Positions 7,494-16,943 of a stretch of 64,000 bases of DNA are shown one piece after another. Location of the stretch: NCBI GenBank assembly GCA_021779935.1, contig JAJXZT010000016.1, forward strand, positions 62,001 through 126,000. The letters are read 5' to 3'. How positions within the stretch are numbered: position 1 is the first letter of the stretch; each line of letters begins with the position of its first letter. Position numbers and translations under genes: made by a program. The notes below the pieces were generated by a model. That model made no database searches and was not told the origin of the DNA. It was given only the letters and a program-made list of their open reading frames with translations. This DNA is from Acidobacteriota bacterium (GTDB taxonomy: Bacteria; Acidobacteriota; Terriglobia; Terriglobales; Acidobacteriaceae).

Positions 7494-8321
7494 GTGCCAC
7501 CTGAAGGGACAAATTCGACACTCTACCGAGTTCAGGTTCTGGACAGAGCCGTGGCTATCGTGAACGCGCTGGCCAATGTGCGCGAAGACGCCAGCCTGGC
7601 TGAACTATCCGAACTCGTTCATTTCCACAAAAGCACGGTGCACCGCCTCGTAATGGTGCTGGAGCGGCACCGCATCATTGATCGCGATCCGAAGACGGGG
7701 CGCTATCGCCTGGGGCTCAAGTTATTTGAACTGGGAAGCGCTGCAGTGGCGCGCTTCAACGTGCGCGATCGTGCACGCAGGCATCTTGAGCACCTGATGT
7801 ATCACACCGATGAAACCGTGCACCTTTGCGTGCTCGACCAGGGAGAAGTGCTCTACCTGGACAAGATGGAACCGACGCGCAGTGTGCGTTTGTCGTCGAG
7901 TATTGGGCGACGAAATCCGGTGCACTGCACTGCGGTGGGCAAGGCGATACTCGCATGTTTGCCGGAGCAGGAAGTGGACGACATCATCCGGCGCCATGGA
8001 CTGCCGCGATTCACGACTCGCACCATTACCACTCCCGCGGAGTTTAAAGCAGAACTGCGCTCGGTTCGGGAGAAGGGTTATGCCGTGGACGACGAGGAGC
8101 ATGAAGATGGCGTGCGGTGTGTGGCTGTCGTCGTGCTTGATCATGAAAATCATCCCGCGGCCGCGATCAGTGTTTCGGCGCCATCGTTCCGAATCACGAT
8201 GGAGAAGGTTCCGATGCTGGCGGAAGCGGTGAAAGAGGCTGCGCAGACGTTGTCCCTTGAGTGGGGACATCAACCTGCCTCAATCCGCGAGATTCCCCAG
8301 AGGGCGGTAGCGGGTAATTAA
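7494..8321 (+). CDS. IclR-family transcriptional regulator (KdgR-like role)
   Basis: N-terminal winged helix-turn-helix (RVQVLDRAVAIVNAL, then DASLAELSELVHFHKSTVHRLVMVL) and C-terminal IclR effector domain (GRRNPVHCTAVGKAILA, then EFKAELRSVREKGYAVDDEEHEDGVRCVAVVV). IclR proteins with this C-terminal pattern bind small acids; KdgR of pectin utilisation belongs here, and the gene stands directly before the polyuronate cluster, so control of that cluster is the likely job. The frame is open from TTG 7458, but that codon lies in the -35 box. GTG 7494 is preferred, which gives an mRNA with nearly no leader. No ribosome binding site is visible for either start. Confidence 0.85.
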   Translation: MPPEGTNSTLYRVQVLDRAVAIVNALANVREDASLAELSELVHFHKSTVHRLVMVLERHRIIDRDPKTGRYRLGLKLFELGSAAVARFNVRDRARRHLEHLMYHTDETVHLCVLDQGEVLYLDKMEPTRSVRLSSSIGRRNPVHCTAVGKAILACLPEQEVDDIIRRHGLPRFTTRTITTPAEFKAELRSVREKGYAVDDEEHEDGVRCVAVVVLDHENHPAAAISVSAPSFRITMEKVPMLAEAVKEAAQTLSLEWGHQPASIREIPQRAVAGN

Positions 8322-8338
8322 GTTTCGGCAAGAAAAGC

Positions 8339-8360
8339 TCGGCGCAAGCCGGGTTTTTTC
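8339..8360 (+). terminator. Rho-independent terminator after IclR gene
   Basis: CTCGGC (8339-8344), GCAA tetraloop, GCCGGG (8349-8354) with one G-T pair, then six T residues. Upstream AAAA can extend pairing. Confidence 0.85.
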
Positions 8361-8440
8361 TGCACGAATTCGATTGTAAGACTATGTCTCACATAGCGAA
8401 ACGAATGGAAAGCACTCGACACAGGGTGCGGGAGGCTTGT

Positions 8441-11400
8441 ATGGGGAAGGGATTCACTAGAAAGCTGTCTAAGTTGGTACTGTACGGCGGTTTGCTTCTG
8501 CTTTTGATTTCCATGGCGGCAGCTCAAATCACCACGACGACCATCGTCGGTACCGTAACGGATAACACTGGGGCGATTATTCCGAACGCCCAGGTCACGG
8601 CGAGGAATACAGGGACGAACTTCGCGCGAACGGCACAGACCGATGCTCAAGGCCAGTACCGGATCGAATTCCTTCCCGTCGGTAACTATGTGGTGGAAGT
8701 CACGGCGCCGGGGTTCAACAAATTTGTTCGCTCCGGAATCGTGCTTGCCATCGGCCAGACGGCTCGCATTGATGCCCCTCTGAAGGTCGGCAGCGCCAAC
8801 GAAACAGTCAACGTTGATGCCGCGCTACCGCAGGTCGATACGTCGAACTCGACGGTGGGGCAACTGATCGAGAACCACGAGATTATGCAGCTGCCGATCG
8901 TGGATCGCAATCTGTACACGCTGCTGGATCTCACGCCGGGTGTGCAGAGCAATCAGAACAGCATTGTGCTGGGATACCCTGAACAACGCACGATGATCAA
9001 CGGTGGCGTGGATGCGGGCGCCGGATCGGTGAACTACTACTTGGATGGCGGCATCAACATGACCGGTATTCGCAATACCGGCAACATTCTGCCGAATCCG
9101 GATGCGGTGCAGGAATTCCGCGTACAGACCAACAACTACAGCGCGGAGTTCGGCCGTTATGCGGGTGGTGTTATCAACGTTCTGACCAAGTCGGGCACGA
9201 ACAAGTTTCACGGCTCGCTCTTCGAGTTCCTGCGGAACAATATGTTCAACGCCAACGACTGGCGCTCGGTTCTTCCAACGCCTCCGCTGCACCGCAATCA
9301 GTTCGGCGGCACCATTGGTGGCCCTATTGTGAAGGACAAGACCTTTTTCTTCTTCTCGTATGCGGGCCTGCGTCAAAACACGAGCACGTTCATGAGCTCG
9401 GCGGTTGTGCCGACGGCCCTTGAGCGGACGGGAGACTTTACGCAGTCAAAGGTGATCCCGAACGACCCTCTCACCAAGAAGCCTTTCCAGTGCAACGGTG
9501 TCGTGGGAGTCATCTGCCCCAACCGTCTCGATCCGGCGGCGATGAAGATCATCGGCCAGTACATCCCGCAGTCGAACGTGACTGGCAACGGCTGGCAGGG
9601 TACCATCCCCAATCCGTACAACACCAACGAAGTCCTCTTCAAGGTTGACCATCAGCTCAATAATGCCCATCGCATCACGGCCACTTACTTCGAGACTAGC
9701 GGTATCAACAATGTCCGCGCCGGCAGTGGAAACCTTCCGTGGTCGATTTATAACTTCAATTGGCGGCAGCACGAGGCGAACCTCAGTGATACCTGGACGA
9801 TCTCTTCGACAAAGATCAACCAGGTCTGGTTGAACTACACGCGCAACTTTGGCGGTCGCCTCAACGTGCCGGACACCTCCCTGGCCGACCTTGGGTCAAC
9901 CTTCACGCCGCAGGGAACGCCTTCGTTGCCGGACATTAACGTCACCGGATACTTCCATCTCACCAATGCGATCGGCGGTCCCAAGACCGGGACCAATTTC
10001 TATTCCGTCCGCGATGTTTTCAGCATGTCCAAGGGACGTCACGCGTTGAAATTCGGTGCGGAGATGTCGCTTGATAAAGACATTCAGCAAGTGCTGCTCA
10101 ACAACTACGGCGTCTTCAGCTTCAACGGCTCGATGACCAAGAACGCCCTGGCCGACTTTGAGATCGGCATTCCGAACTCGCTTTCACAGGACGCTCCGAT
10201 CAACGCTTTGACTAATAGCTGGTATTACGGGTTCTTCGTGCAAGATGACTTCCGCATTCATCCGCGCTTTACCCTCAACCTGGGGTTGCGTTGGGACATC
10301 CAGACCCCTCCCACCGATCCTCACAACCGCGAAGTCACCTGGGTTCCAGGGGTTCAGTCGACGGTCAATCCGACGGCTCCAGTGGGACTCCTGTTTGCGG
10401 GCGACGCTGGCGTTACGCGCGGTGTCGTGCCGATTCGCTGGCACCATGTTTCTCCGCGTATCGGTTTTGCCTGGGATCCATTCGGCGACGGCAAGACCTC
10501 CATCCGTGGTGCGGTTGGTGTGTTCTTTGGGAGCGTTTCCGGCAACCAGTGGAACACGATGACCAACTTTGAACCCTTCTCCGTGCGCCTGAAGTTCACC
10601 AACTCCGGCAGCACGACCGGGGCCACGCTTTCCAATCCCTATCGCGGACTGGTGGGTGGCAATCCATTCCCGTATAACGGGTCGTTTCTCCCGGGCGGTT
10701 CCATCTTTGTTATCGACAAGAACTTCCAGTGGCCGTACTCCTATCAGTTGAACTTCTCCATTCAGCGTCAGGTCACCAACTCGCTGGCGGTGAGCGCAGC
10801 TTATGTAGGCAATTTCAGCCACGACCTGCCGTTCGCTCAGGATGTCAACTACCCGGTACTGACGCCAACGGCGACTTCCTCGGGTTCCAGCATCCAGGCG
10901 CGCCGTCCCGATCAATCCTTCGGATCGATCCTGATGATGCAATCTAACCAGACGGCTAATTACAACGGCCTGCAGTTGACAGCCTCGCAGCGCATGTCGC
11001 ACCACCTGACGTTCCATGTCTTCTATACCTTCAGCAAAACTCTGGATAGTGTTCAACTACAGAACAACACGACCCAGGGCGGCGCCCAGAACATGGCCAA
11101 TCTGGCAGGAGACCACGGACGTGCCGATACCGATCAGCGTCATATATTCGTTGCCTCCTTTGTGTACCGGCCTGACTACTACAATGGCGGCAACAGGCTG
11201 CTCAAAAACATAGTGAACGGCTGGTCAATTGCACCAATCGTCAAGCTGCATAGCGGCAGTCCATTCAGCGTTTTGAACGGACTGGACGCAAACCTGGACG
11301 GCAACAGTACGGATCGCGCGCAACTTGTGGGCGACCCAAATCTGGGCAATCCTTCAGCTGCGGAGTGGTTCAACACCGCGGCGTTCGCCCGGAACCCGGC

Positions 11401-11662
11401 AGTTACGGGAGTAGCAACCGATGGAAATTCGGCGCGCAACCTGCTCACCGGACCGGACTACAAGGACGTCGATCTTGCCCTTTCGCGAATATTCCAGCTT
11501 GGTGAAAGAATGAGGCTGGAGTTCCGCGGAGAGGCGACCAACGCCTTCAACTTTGTCGACTTGAACAATCCCGGAAGCACGGTGGGAACGTCGACATTCG
11601 GGAAGATTACGTCGGCCAAGTCCATGCGGCAGATTCAGCTTGGACTGCGCTTGACCTTCTAA
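8441..11662 (+). CDS. TonB-dependent receptor, Oar-like, with carboxypeptidase-regulatory-like domain
   Basis: About 1073 residues, exported. After a signal peptide (LVLYGGLLLLLISMAAAQ) comes a carboxypeptidase-regulatory-like beta-sandwich (TIVGTVTDNTGAIIPNAQVTARNTGT... QYRIEFLPVGNYVVEVTAPGF), then a plug domain (LPIVDRNLYTLLDLTPGV... QEFRVQTNNYSAEFGRYAGGVINVLTKSGTN). The outer-membrane barrel ends in Phe (LGLRLTF), the residue read by the barrel assembly machinery. Such receptors are abundant in Acidobacteriota. Its place directly before kduI suggests uptake of oligouronides, by analogy with polysaccharide utilisation loci. Start ATG 8441 has GGGAGG five bases upstream; an earlier ATG at 8384 lacks this and would spoil the signal peptide. 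Confidence 0.93.
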   Translation: MGKGFTRKLSKLVLYGGLLLLLISMAAAQITTTTIVGTVTDNTGAIIPNAQVTARNTGTNFARTAQTDAQGQYRIEFLPVGNYVVEVTAPGFNKFVRSGIVLAIGQTARIDAPLKVGSANETVNVDAALPQVDTSNSTVGQLIENHEIMQLPIVDRNLYTLLDLTPGVQSNQNSIVLGYPEQRTMINGGVDAGAGSVNYYLDGGINMTGIRNTGNILPNPDAVQEFRVQTNNYSAEFGRYAGGVINVLTKSGTNKFHGSLFEFLRNNMFNANDWRSVLPTPPLHRNQFGGTIGGPIVKDKTFFFFSYAGLRQNTSTFMSSAVVPTALERTGDFTQSKVIPNDPLTKKPFQCNGVVGVICPNRLDPAAMKIIGQYIPQSNVTGNGWQGTIPNPYNTNEVLFKVDHQLNNAHRITATYFETSGINNVRAGSGNLPWSIYNFNWRQHEANLSDTWTISSTKINQVWLNYTRNFGGRLNVPDTSLADLGSTFTPQGTPSLPDINVTGYFHLTNAIGGPKTGTNFYSVRDVFSMSKGRHALKFGAEMSLDKDIQQVLLNNYGVFSFNGSMTKNALADFEIGIPNSLSQDAPINALTNSWYYGFFVQDDFRIHPRFTLNLGLRWDIQTPPTDPHNREVTWVPGVQSTVNPTAPVGLLFAGDAGVTRGVVPIRWHHVSPRIGFAWDPFGDGKTSIRGAVGVFFGSVSGNQWNTMTNFEPFSVRLKFTNSGSTTGATLSNPYRGLVGGNPFPYNGSFLPGGSIFVIDKNFQWPYSYQLNFSIQRQVTNSLAVSAAYVGNFSHDLPFAQDVNYPVLTPTATSSGSSIQARRPDQSFGSILMMQSNQTANYNGLQLTASQRMSHHLTFHVFYTFSKTLDSVQLQNNTTQGGAQNMANLAGDHGRADTDQRHIFVASFVYRPDYYNGGNRLLKNIVNGWSIAPIVKLHSGSPFSVLNGLDANLDGNSTDRAQLVGDPNLGNPSAAEWFNTAAFARNPAVTGVATDGNSARNLLTGPDYKDVDLALSRIFQLGERMRLEFRGEATNAFNFVDLNNPGSTVGTSTFGKITSAKSMRQIQLGLRLTF

Positions 11663-11687
11663 AACCGCAGGCATAAGCGTTAAAGTT

Positions 11688-11717
11688 GTGCGGCCGACTC
11701 TCGCGAGCCGGCCGCAC
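11688..11717 (+). terminator. Hairpin between receptor and kduI (possible attenuating terminator)
   Basis: GTGCGGCCG (11688-11696) and CGGCCGCAC (11709-11717) form a perfect 9-bp stem with a 12-base loop. There is no T run after it, so it may be a partial terminator or an mRNA-stabilising structure that sets the receptor-to-enzyme ratio. Confidence 0.5.
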
Positions 11718-11746
11718 GTAAGTTCCAGTCAGCAAGAGGAGCCATC

Positions 11747-12571
11747 ATGAGCACGCAAGTACAGGTCCCCATCGACCGAATGGTTTTTCGCAAGACAAAC
11801 AGCCAGGTCGGACGGCACATAGCAGTCACTCCCCAGAACAGCACCAACAAGCATCTGTCATATGGGCGCGTCATCCTGAACGCTTCGAAGCCTTCGGTCT
11901 CGTTCGATAACGGCAACCAGGAGACCGGTCTGATTTGTCTCTCCGGCAAGGCGACCATGAAGGTCGGTGCGGAGACTTTCCAGTTCACCCAGTACGACTC
12001 GATTTACATTCCGCGCGACAACCACATCGAAGTCCGAACGGACTCCGCGTGCGATTTCGCCGAATTCTCGTCGGATGTCGAGAATCACTATCCACTGCAA
12101 TTCGTTTCCTACGCGGAAGTCTGCAAGAATCCGACGCTGAAGTTCAGCGCGGGCGCTCCCGGACAGGCGCGTCACCTCAACATCCTGCTGGGCAAAAACG
12201 TTGATGCCGGCCGTCTCGTCGCGGGCTTTACCATCTCTGAGCCCGGCAACTGGACTAGCTGGCCTCCTCACGAGCACACCAAGATGCTCGAAGAGATGTA
12301 CGTCTACATTGAAATGCCCGAACCGGCCTTCGCGTTGCAACTTGTCTACAACAACACTGAGTATCCCGAACTGGTCGTGCCAGTGCGCGACGGCGATGCG
12401 GTGCTGATGCCGAGCGGTTATCATCCAAACGTTTCGATTCCGGGCCACACCATCGGATTCCTCTGGGCGATGGCCGCCCATCGCGAAAAGGACGACAGGC
12501 AGTTTGGTGTAGTCAACGTACAACCTGGATTTGGTCAGGGCGGTTCGGGGCTCGAAGCAAGCCGTAAATAA
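11747..12571 (+). CDS. kduI: KduI/IolB-family isomerase (5-keto-4-deoxyuronate isomerase role)
   Basis: Isomerises 5-keto-4-deoxyuronate to 2,5-diketo-3-deoxygluconate in the cytosol. The 274-residue protein is a bicupin; GNWTSWPPHEHTKMLEEMYVY holds the His-x-His and Glu metal ligands and a second part, DGDAVLMPSGYHPNVSIPGH, gives a further His. The details are nearer to IolB (5-deoxyglucuronate isomerase) than to E. coli KduI, and the two families share this fold. The neighbours kduD, kdgK, eda and kdgF make the KduI role much more likely; no inositol genes are near. AGAGGAG lies five bases before the ATG. Confidence 0.8.
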   Translation: MSTQVQVPIDRMVFRKTNSQVGRHIAVTPQNSTNKHLSYGRVILNASKPSVSFDNGNQETGLICLSGKATMKVGAETFQFTQYDSIYIPRDNHIEVRTDSACDFAEFSSDVENHYPLQFVSYAEVCKNPTLKFSAGAPGQARHLNILLGKNVDAGRLVAGFTISEPGNWTSWPPHEHTKMLEEMYVYIEMPEPAFALQLVYNNTEYPELVVPVRDGDAVLMPSGYHPNVSIPGHTIGFLWAMAAHREKDDRQFGVVNVQPGFGQGGSGLEASRK

Positions 12572-12603
12572 ACAGGATTCTGAAGAAAGGCCCAGGGGGT
12601 CAT

Positions 12604-13926
12604 ATGGCGGACCATAGTGAAGCGGCTTCCATAGCGCAGGTGGATGCAGCGGAAGTGCCCGGTGTCGGTGGAAGATATCGGTGGACAATATGTGCTCTCC
12701 TGTTCGCTGCTACCACGATCAACTACATCGATCGACAAGTGCTCGGACTGCTCGCCCCCGAATTGCAACACGTTATCGGATGGAACGAGATCCAGTACGG
12801 TTACATCGTCACTGCGTTCCAGGCGGCGTATGCCATCGGCCTGCTTCTTATGGGGCGGCTCATCGATCGCATCGGTACGCGCATCGGTTATGCCGTCGCG
12901 ATTGGCATCTGGAGCCTCGCTGCGATGGGCCATGCGCTGGTTCGTACTGCGCTTGGGTTTGGCGTCGCGCGCTTCGCCCTGGGCATTGGCGAAGCCGGAA
13001 ATTTCCCTGCCGGGATTAAGACCGTGGCGGAGTGGTTCCCCAAAAAAGAGCGCGCTTTTGCCACTGGGATTTTTAACTCCGGCACAAATGTCGGCGCCAC
13101 CATTGCCCCGCTTGTGATTCCGTGGATCGCAGTGAAACTCGGATGGCAATGGGGGTTCCTGTTCACGGGAATCTTCAGCTTGATCTGGGTCATTGCCTGG
13201 TTGACCATTTATCGTCCGCCGCAAGATCATCCAAAACTCTCACCCGCGGAACTTCGTTATATTCAGAGCGATCCACCGGAATCAGCGGCGAAGCTACCCT
13301 GGTTGCAACTCGTGCCGCACAAGCAGATGTGGGCCTTTCTCATCGGCAAGTTTCTTACAGATCCAATCTGGTGGTTTTTTCTCTTCTGGCTGCCCAAGTT
13401 CCTTTACACCGAACACGGCCTCAGTCTCACCAGCCTCGGCCTTCCTCTCGTGGTGATTTACAACGCGGCTTCCGTCGGCAGCATTTTCGGCGGATGGCTT
13501 CCCGCGCGCTTTCTCAAGATGGGCTGGAGCATTAACCGGGCACGCAAGACTGCGATGCTGGTCTGTGCAATTGCCGTCGTCCCCATCGTCTTTGCCGCTA
13601 ACATGAAGAGCCTCTGGGGTGCAGTTGCGCTCATCAGTCTCGCCACGGCCGCCCACCAGGGCTGGTCGGCGAACCTGTTTACACTGGCCTCGGACATGTT
13701 CCCCCGCCGCGCGGTCGCCTCGGTTGTAGGCATCGGCGGCTTCGGTGGCGCGATCGGCGGAATGTGCATTGCCACCTTCACCGGATTCCTTCTCCAGTTG
13801 ACTCACGACAACTATGTTCCCGTCTTTGTCATTGCAGGGTCCGCATATCTCATCGCGTTGCTGTTTATTCAACTTCTGGCTCCTCGGTTGACGCCCGCCA
13901 ATATCGATAGTGAGGCGAATTCATGA
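12604..13926 (+). CDS. MFS hexuronate/sugar-acid transporter (ExuT-like, ACS family)
   Basis: A 440-residue, 12-span permease. RYRWTICALLFAATTINYIDRQVLGLLAPEL and the loop GRLIDRIGTRIGYAVAIGIWSLAAMGHAL are characteristic of the anion:cation symporter family that includes ExuT. It probably imports uronates or unsaturated uronides with protons. It overlaps the next gene by four bases (ATGA at 13923-13926), so the two are translationally coupled. Substrate is inferred from the operon. Confidence 0.88.
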   Translation: MADHSEAASIAQVDAAEVPGVGGRYRWTICALLFAATTINYIDRQVLGLLAPELQHVIGWNEIQYGYIVTAFQAAYAIGLLLMGRLIDRIGTRIGYAVAIGIWSLAAMGHALVRTALGFGVARFALGIGEAGNFPAGIKTVAEWFPKKERAFATGIFNSGTNVGATIAPLVIPWIAVKLGWQWGFLFTGIFSLIWVIAWLTIYRPPQDHPKLSPAELRYIQSDPPESAAKLPWLQLVPHKQMWAFLIGKFLTDPIWWFFLFWLPKFLYTEHGLSLTSLGLPLVVIYNAASVGSIFGGWLPARFLKMGWSINRARKTAMLVCAIAVVPIVFAANMKSLWGAVALISLATAAHQGWSANLFTLASDMFPRRAVASVVGIGGFGGAIGGMCIATFTGFLLQLTHDNYVPVFVIAGSAYLIALLFIQLLAPRLTPANIDSEANS

Positions 13927-14684
13927 CTCTCGATGCTCTGAAACTCAACGGAAAAAACGCCCTTGTCACCGGGTCGCAACAAGGACTTGGGGCAGGCATA
14001 GCCATCGGCCTTGCTCAGGCAGGTGCGAATGTCGCGATCCATGGTCTTTCGACTCCAGCCGAAGGGGTGATGGCCGAAGTCCGGAAGGCCGGTGCAAAAG
14101 TGATTTCGGTTATTGGAGATGTGTCGGATGCTAAAGTCTGCGAGGCGATGGTTGAGCAGACTGTGCGCGAACTGGGTTCCATCGACATTCTTGTGAATAA
14201 TGCGGGCATCATCCGCCGCGCTCCCGCCGTCGAGTTCTCGGCCAAGGACTGGTACGACGTGCTCGAAGTCAACCTCAGCAGCGTCTTCCGTTTTTGCCAG
14301 CTTGCAGGCGGCCACATGCTCAAGCAGGGCCGCGGAAAAATCATCAACATCGCGTCGTTGCTTGCCTTTCAGGGCGGAGTCTTCGTGCCGTCCTACGCGG
14401 CCGCCAAGGGCGGAGTCGCGCAACTGACCAAGGCTCTTGCTAATGAATGGGCTGCCGATGGTATCAATGTGAATGCTATAGCGCCTGGATATATGGCGAC
14501 CGACAACACGGCCGCGCTCCGGGCGGACGAACAGCGCAGCAGACAGATTCTCGACAGAATTCCGGCGGGCCGTTGGGGCACGCCGCAGGATCTTGCTGGT
14601 ACGGCGGTTTTTCTTGCGTCTCCAGCCAGTGATTACGTCAACGGTCACGTCCTTGTTGTGGATGGCGGCTGGTTGGCTCGGTAG
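13923..14684 (+). CDS. kduD: 2-dehydro-3-deoxy-D-gluconate 5-dehydrogenase (SDR)
   Basis: A 253-residue short-chain dehydrogenase that reduces 2,5-diketo-3-deoxygluconate to KDG. Cofactor motif TGSQQGLGAGIA, NNAGI, catalytic Ser in IASLLAFQGG and the Tyr-x3-Lys of SYAAAKGG are all present, and IRRAPAVEFSAKDWYDVLEVNLSSVF is typical of KduD. It follows the transporter with overlap and precedes a KDG kinase-like gene by ten bases. Confidence 0.88.
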   Translation: MTLDALKLNGKNALVTGSQQGLGAGIAIGLAQAGANVAIHGLSTPAEGVMAEVRKAGAKVISVIGDVSDAKVCEAMVEQTVRELGSIDILVNNAGIIRRAPAVEFSAKDWYDVLEVNLSSVFRFCQLAGGHMLKQGRGKIINIASLLAFQGGVFVPSYAAAKGGVAQLTKALANEWAADGINVNAIAPGYMATDNTAALRADEQRSRQILDRIPAGRWGTPQDLAGTAVFLASPASDYVNGHVLVVDGGWLAR

Positions 14685-14693
14685 GGTGAACGA

Positions 14694-15788
14694 ATGTCTT
14701 TGACGATGAAATCGAAAGATCAATGCAAGTGGGACCTGGTCAGCCTCGGGGAAGTGATGCTTCGCCTCGATCCCGGCGACCGCCGAATCTGGACGACGCG
14801 AAGTTTTGAGGTATCCGAAGGCGGCGGTGAGTATAACGTCGCCCGCGGGTTGAAGCGTTGCTTCGGACTCGACACGGCGATCGTCACGGCGATTGCCGAT
14901 AATCCCGTGGGACGTCTGTTGCAGGACCTTATCTACCAGGGCGGCGTCGATCAGTCGCTCGTGCGTTGGGTGGACTACGACGGCGTTGGCCGCACGGTCC
15001 GCAACGGGCTCAACTTCACTGAACGCGGATTCGGTGTGCGTCCCGCACTGGGCTGCTCTGATCGCGGCCACACTGCGGTTTCGCAACTCAAGTCCGGCGA
15101 CATCGACTGGGATGAGGTTTTCGGCAAGCTTGGCGCTCGCTGGTTCCACACCGGCGGCATCTTCTGCGCGCTCTCTGAAACCACGCCGGCGGTGGCCATG
15201 GAAGCCATGCAGGCGGCCAAGCGTCACGGCACTGTCATCTCTTATGACCTCAATTACCGTGAGTCTTTGTGGAAAGCGATCGGCGGCAAGAAGCGCGCGC
15301 AGGAAGTGAATCGCCAGCTCGCGCCGCTGGTTGACGTCATGATCGGCAACGAGGAAGATTTTTCCGCCGCGCTCGGGTTTGAAGTTCAGGGCATGGACGA
15401 GAACATCTCGAACCTCCAGGTCGAAGCGTTCAAGAAGATGATAGAAACCGTGGTGAAGCAATTCCCATTCAAGGTAGTGGCCACCACGCTCCGCAAGGCG
15501 AAGACTGCTTCGATCAACGACTGGGGCGCCATCTGTTATGACGGCGGCCAGTTCCACGAAGCAAAGCACCGCGAGAACCTGGAGATCTTCGATCGGGTTG
15601 GCGGCGGCGACTCCTTTGCATCGGGGCTTATCTACGGCTTCCTCACCGGGCAGGGTGCGCAGTGGGCGGTGGATTGCGGCGCGGCGCACGGAGCGCTGGC
15701 CATGACGACGCCGGGCGACACTACCATGGCGACTTTGAAGGAAGTAACTCAGGTTATGCGCGGTGCTGGTGCGCGTATTGCACGTTAG
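14694..15788 (+). CDS. kdgK: PfkB-family sugar kinase, 2-keto-3-deoxygluconate kinase
   Basis: Phosphorylates KDG to KDPG with ATP. The 364-residue ribokinase-fold protein begins LVSLGEVMLRLDPGDRR and ends with the anion-hole and base motif DRVGGGDSFASG (catalytic Asp). It is longer than enterobacterial KdgK (about 310) because of inserts around residues 110-130 and 230-250. The assignment rests on position between kduD and eda. Confidence 0.85.
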   Translation: MSLTMKSKDQCKWDLVSLGEVMLRLDPGDRRIWTTRSFEVSEGGGEYNVARGLKRCFGLDTAIVTAIADNPVGRLLQDLIYQGGVDQSLVRWVDYDGVGRTVRNGLNFTERGFGVRPALGCSDRGHTAVSQLKSGDIDWDEVFGKLGARWFHTGGIFCALSETTPAVAMEAMQAAKRHGTVISYDLNYRESLWKAIGGKKRAQEVNRQLAPLVDVMIGNEEDFSAALGFEVQGMDENISNLQVEAFKKMIETVVKQFPFKVVATTLRKAKTASINDWGAICYDGGQFHEAKHRENLEIFDRVGGGDSFASGLIYGFLTGQGAQWAVDCGAAHGALAMTTPGDTTMATLKEVTQVMRGAGARIAR

Positions 15789-15806
15789 GGTAACGGACGA
15801 AGGACA

Positions 15807-16481
15807 ATGACAAAACAGGAAGTTTCGAAGCGAGTAGTGGAAGTCGGGATTGTCCCGGTTGTGCGGGCCTCGTCGCCAAGGGAAGCGATGCTGGCGGCGG
15901 AAGCGGTATGTGCCGGTGGAGTTCCAGTCGTGGAAGTCACCATGACGGTCCCCGGCGCCGTGGATGTAATCGCGCAGTTAACAAAATCCATGGGATCGGA
16001 AGTTCTCATCGGTGCGGGAACCGTGCTCGACGCGGAGACAGCACAACGTTGTCTCGACGCCGGCGCTGAGTTCTTCGTCAGTCCCGGCTTCGATCTGGAA
16101 ACGGTCAAGTTCGCAAATCGAGCCGGAAAGTTGATGATGGCCGGTGCGCTTACGCCCACGGAAGTTATTACCGCGTGGAAGGCGGGTTCCGATTTCGTGA
16201 AGGTATTTCCATGCGGCACGGTTGGCGGAGCCAAGTACATCAAGGCTCTGAAAGCGCCGTTGCCGAATATTCCCATGATTCCAACCGGTGGCGTAAATTT
16301 GCAGACCGCGGCTGATTTCATCAGGGCCGGAGCGGCTGCGCTCGGTATCGGCGGCGAACTGGTCTCTGTTGCTGCGCTCAGGTCTGGAGACATACGAAGC
16401 ATCACCGAAGCGGCGCGCCAATATGTTCAGATTGTGCGTGAAGCAAGGCAGCCCGCGAAATCCGCGGTGGCTGCAGGTTAG
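15807..16481 (+). CDS. eda: KDPG aldolase (2-dehydro-3-deoxyphosphogluconate aldolase)
   Basis: Splits KDPG to pyruvate and glyceraldehyde-3-phosphate. The 224-residue class I aldolase has the Schiff-base Lys in DFVKVFPCG, the Glu in VPVVEVTMT and the phosphate-binding IPTGGVNLQTAADFIRAGA. GAAGGA lies just before the ATG. It closes the uronate branch and sits 18 bases after kdgK. Confidence 0.93.
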   Translation: MTKQEVSKRVVEVGIVPVVRASSPREAMLAAEAVCAGGVPVVEVTMTVPGAVDVIAQLTKSMGSEVLIGAGTVLDAETAQRCLDAGAEFFVSPGFDLETVKFANRAGKLMMAGALTPTEVITAWKAGSDFVKVFPCGTVGGAKYIKALKAPLPNIPMIPTGGVNLQTAADFIRAGAAALGIGGELVSVAALRSGDIRSITEAARQYVQIVREARQPAKSAVAAG

Positions 16482-16495
16482 CGAGTTAGATAAAA

Positions 16496-16849
16496 ATGGA
16501 AACGAGCAAGCAGACCACTCCTGATTTTTCTGTTGTCATCGGCAGCAAAGTGAAGCCGTCAACCCCCGAACCGGGCCTGACGCGCCGCGTCGGAGCGTTC
16601 AACGAGAAGCTCTTTCTTGTCGAGCATCGGATGGAAAAGGGCTGGGTTGGTGCGCGCCACAGTCATCCTCACGAGCAGGTCGTCTACGTCGTATCGGGAC
16701 ATCTGAAGGTGACCTGTGGCGACACGACGTTCGAGGTTCGCGGCGGCGACAGTTTCGTCGTCAAGGGTGGGGTGGAGCATCAGGCATCCGCCCTCGAAGA
16801 GTCGCTCGTCATAGACATCTTCACGCCTTGCCGCAACGATTACGTTTAG
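16496..16849 (+). CDS. kdgF: Cupin protein KdgF (uronate linearisation)
   Basis: A single-domain cupin of 117 residues. HSHPHEQVVYVVSGHLKVTCGD supplies two His and a Glu ligand, GGVEHQ a further His, and the C-terminus IFTPCRNDYV matches the KdgF family ending (FTPxREDF). KdgF helps open the cyclic 4,5-unsaturated monouronate to the linear ketonised form that KduI uses. It is last in the operon, 14 bases after eda and followed by a terminator. Confidence 0.87.
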   Translation: METSKQTTPDFSVVIGSKVKPSTPEPGLTRRVGAFNEKLFLVEHRMEKGWVGARHSHPHEQVVYVVSGHLKVTCGDTTFEVRGGDSFVVKGGVEHQASALEESLVIDIFTPCRNDYV

Positions 16850-16857
16850 TCATTTCC

Positions 16858-16904
16858 GGGCGCCACAACTGAAGGCTCTCCTCTGTCTATGTGGTGCCCT
16901 TTTT
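16858..16904 (+). terminator. Rho-independent terminator of the kdu operon
   Basis: GGGCGCCACA (16858-16867) pairs with TGTGGTGCCC (16890-16899, one G-T pair), then five T residues. Confidence 0.85.
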
Positions 16905-16943
16905 CTTTCTCGGTTGCCCGGGTGGGTTGGGGGATAGATAAAG

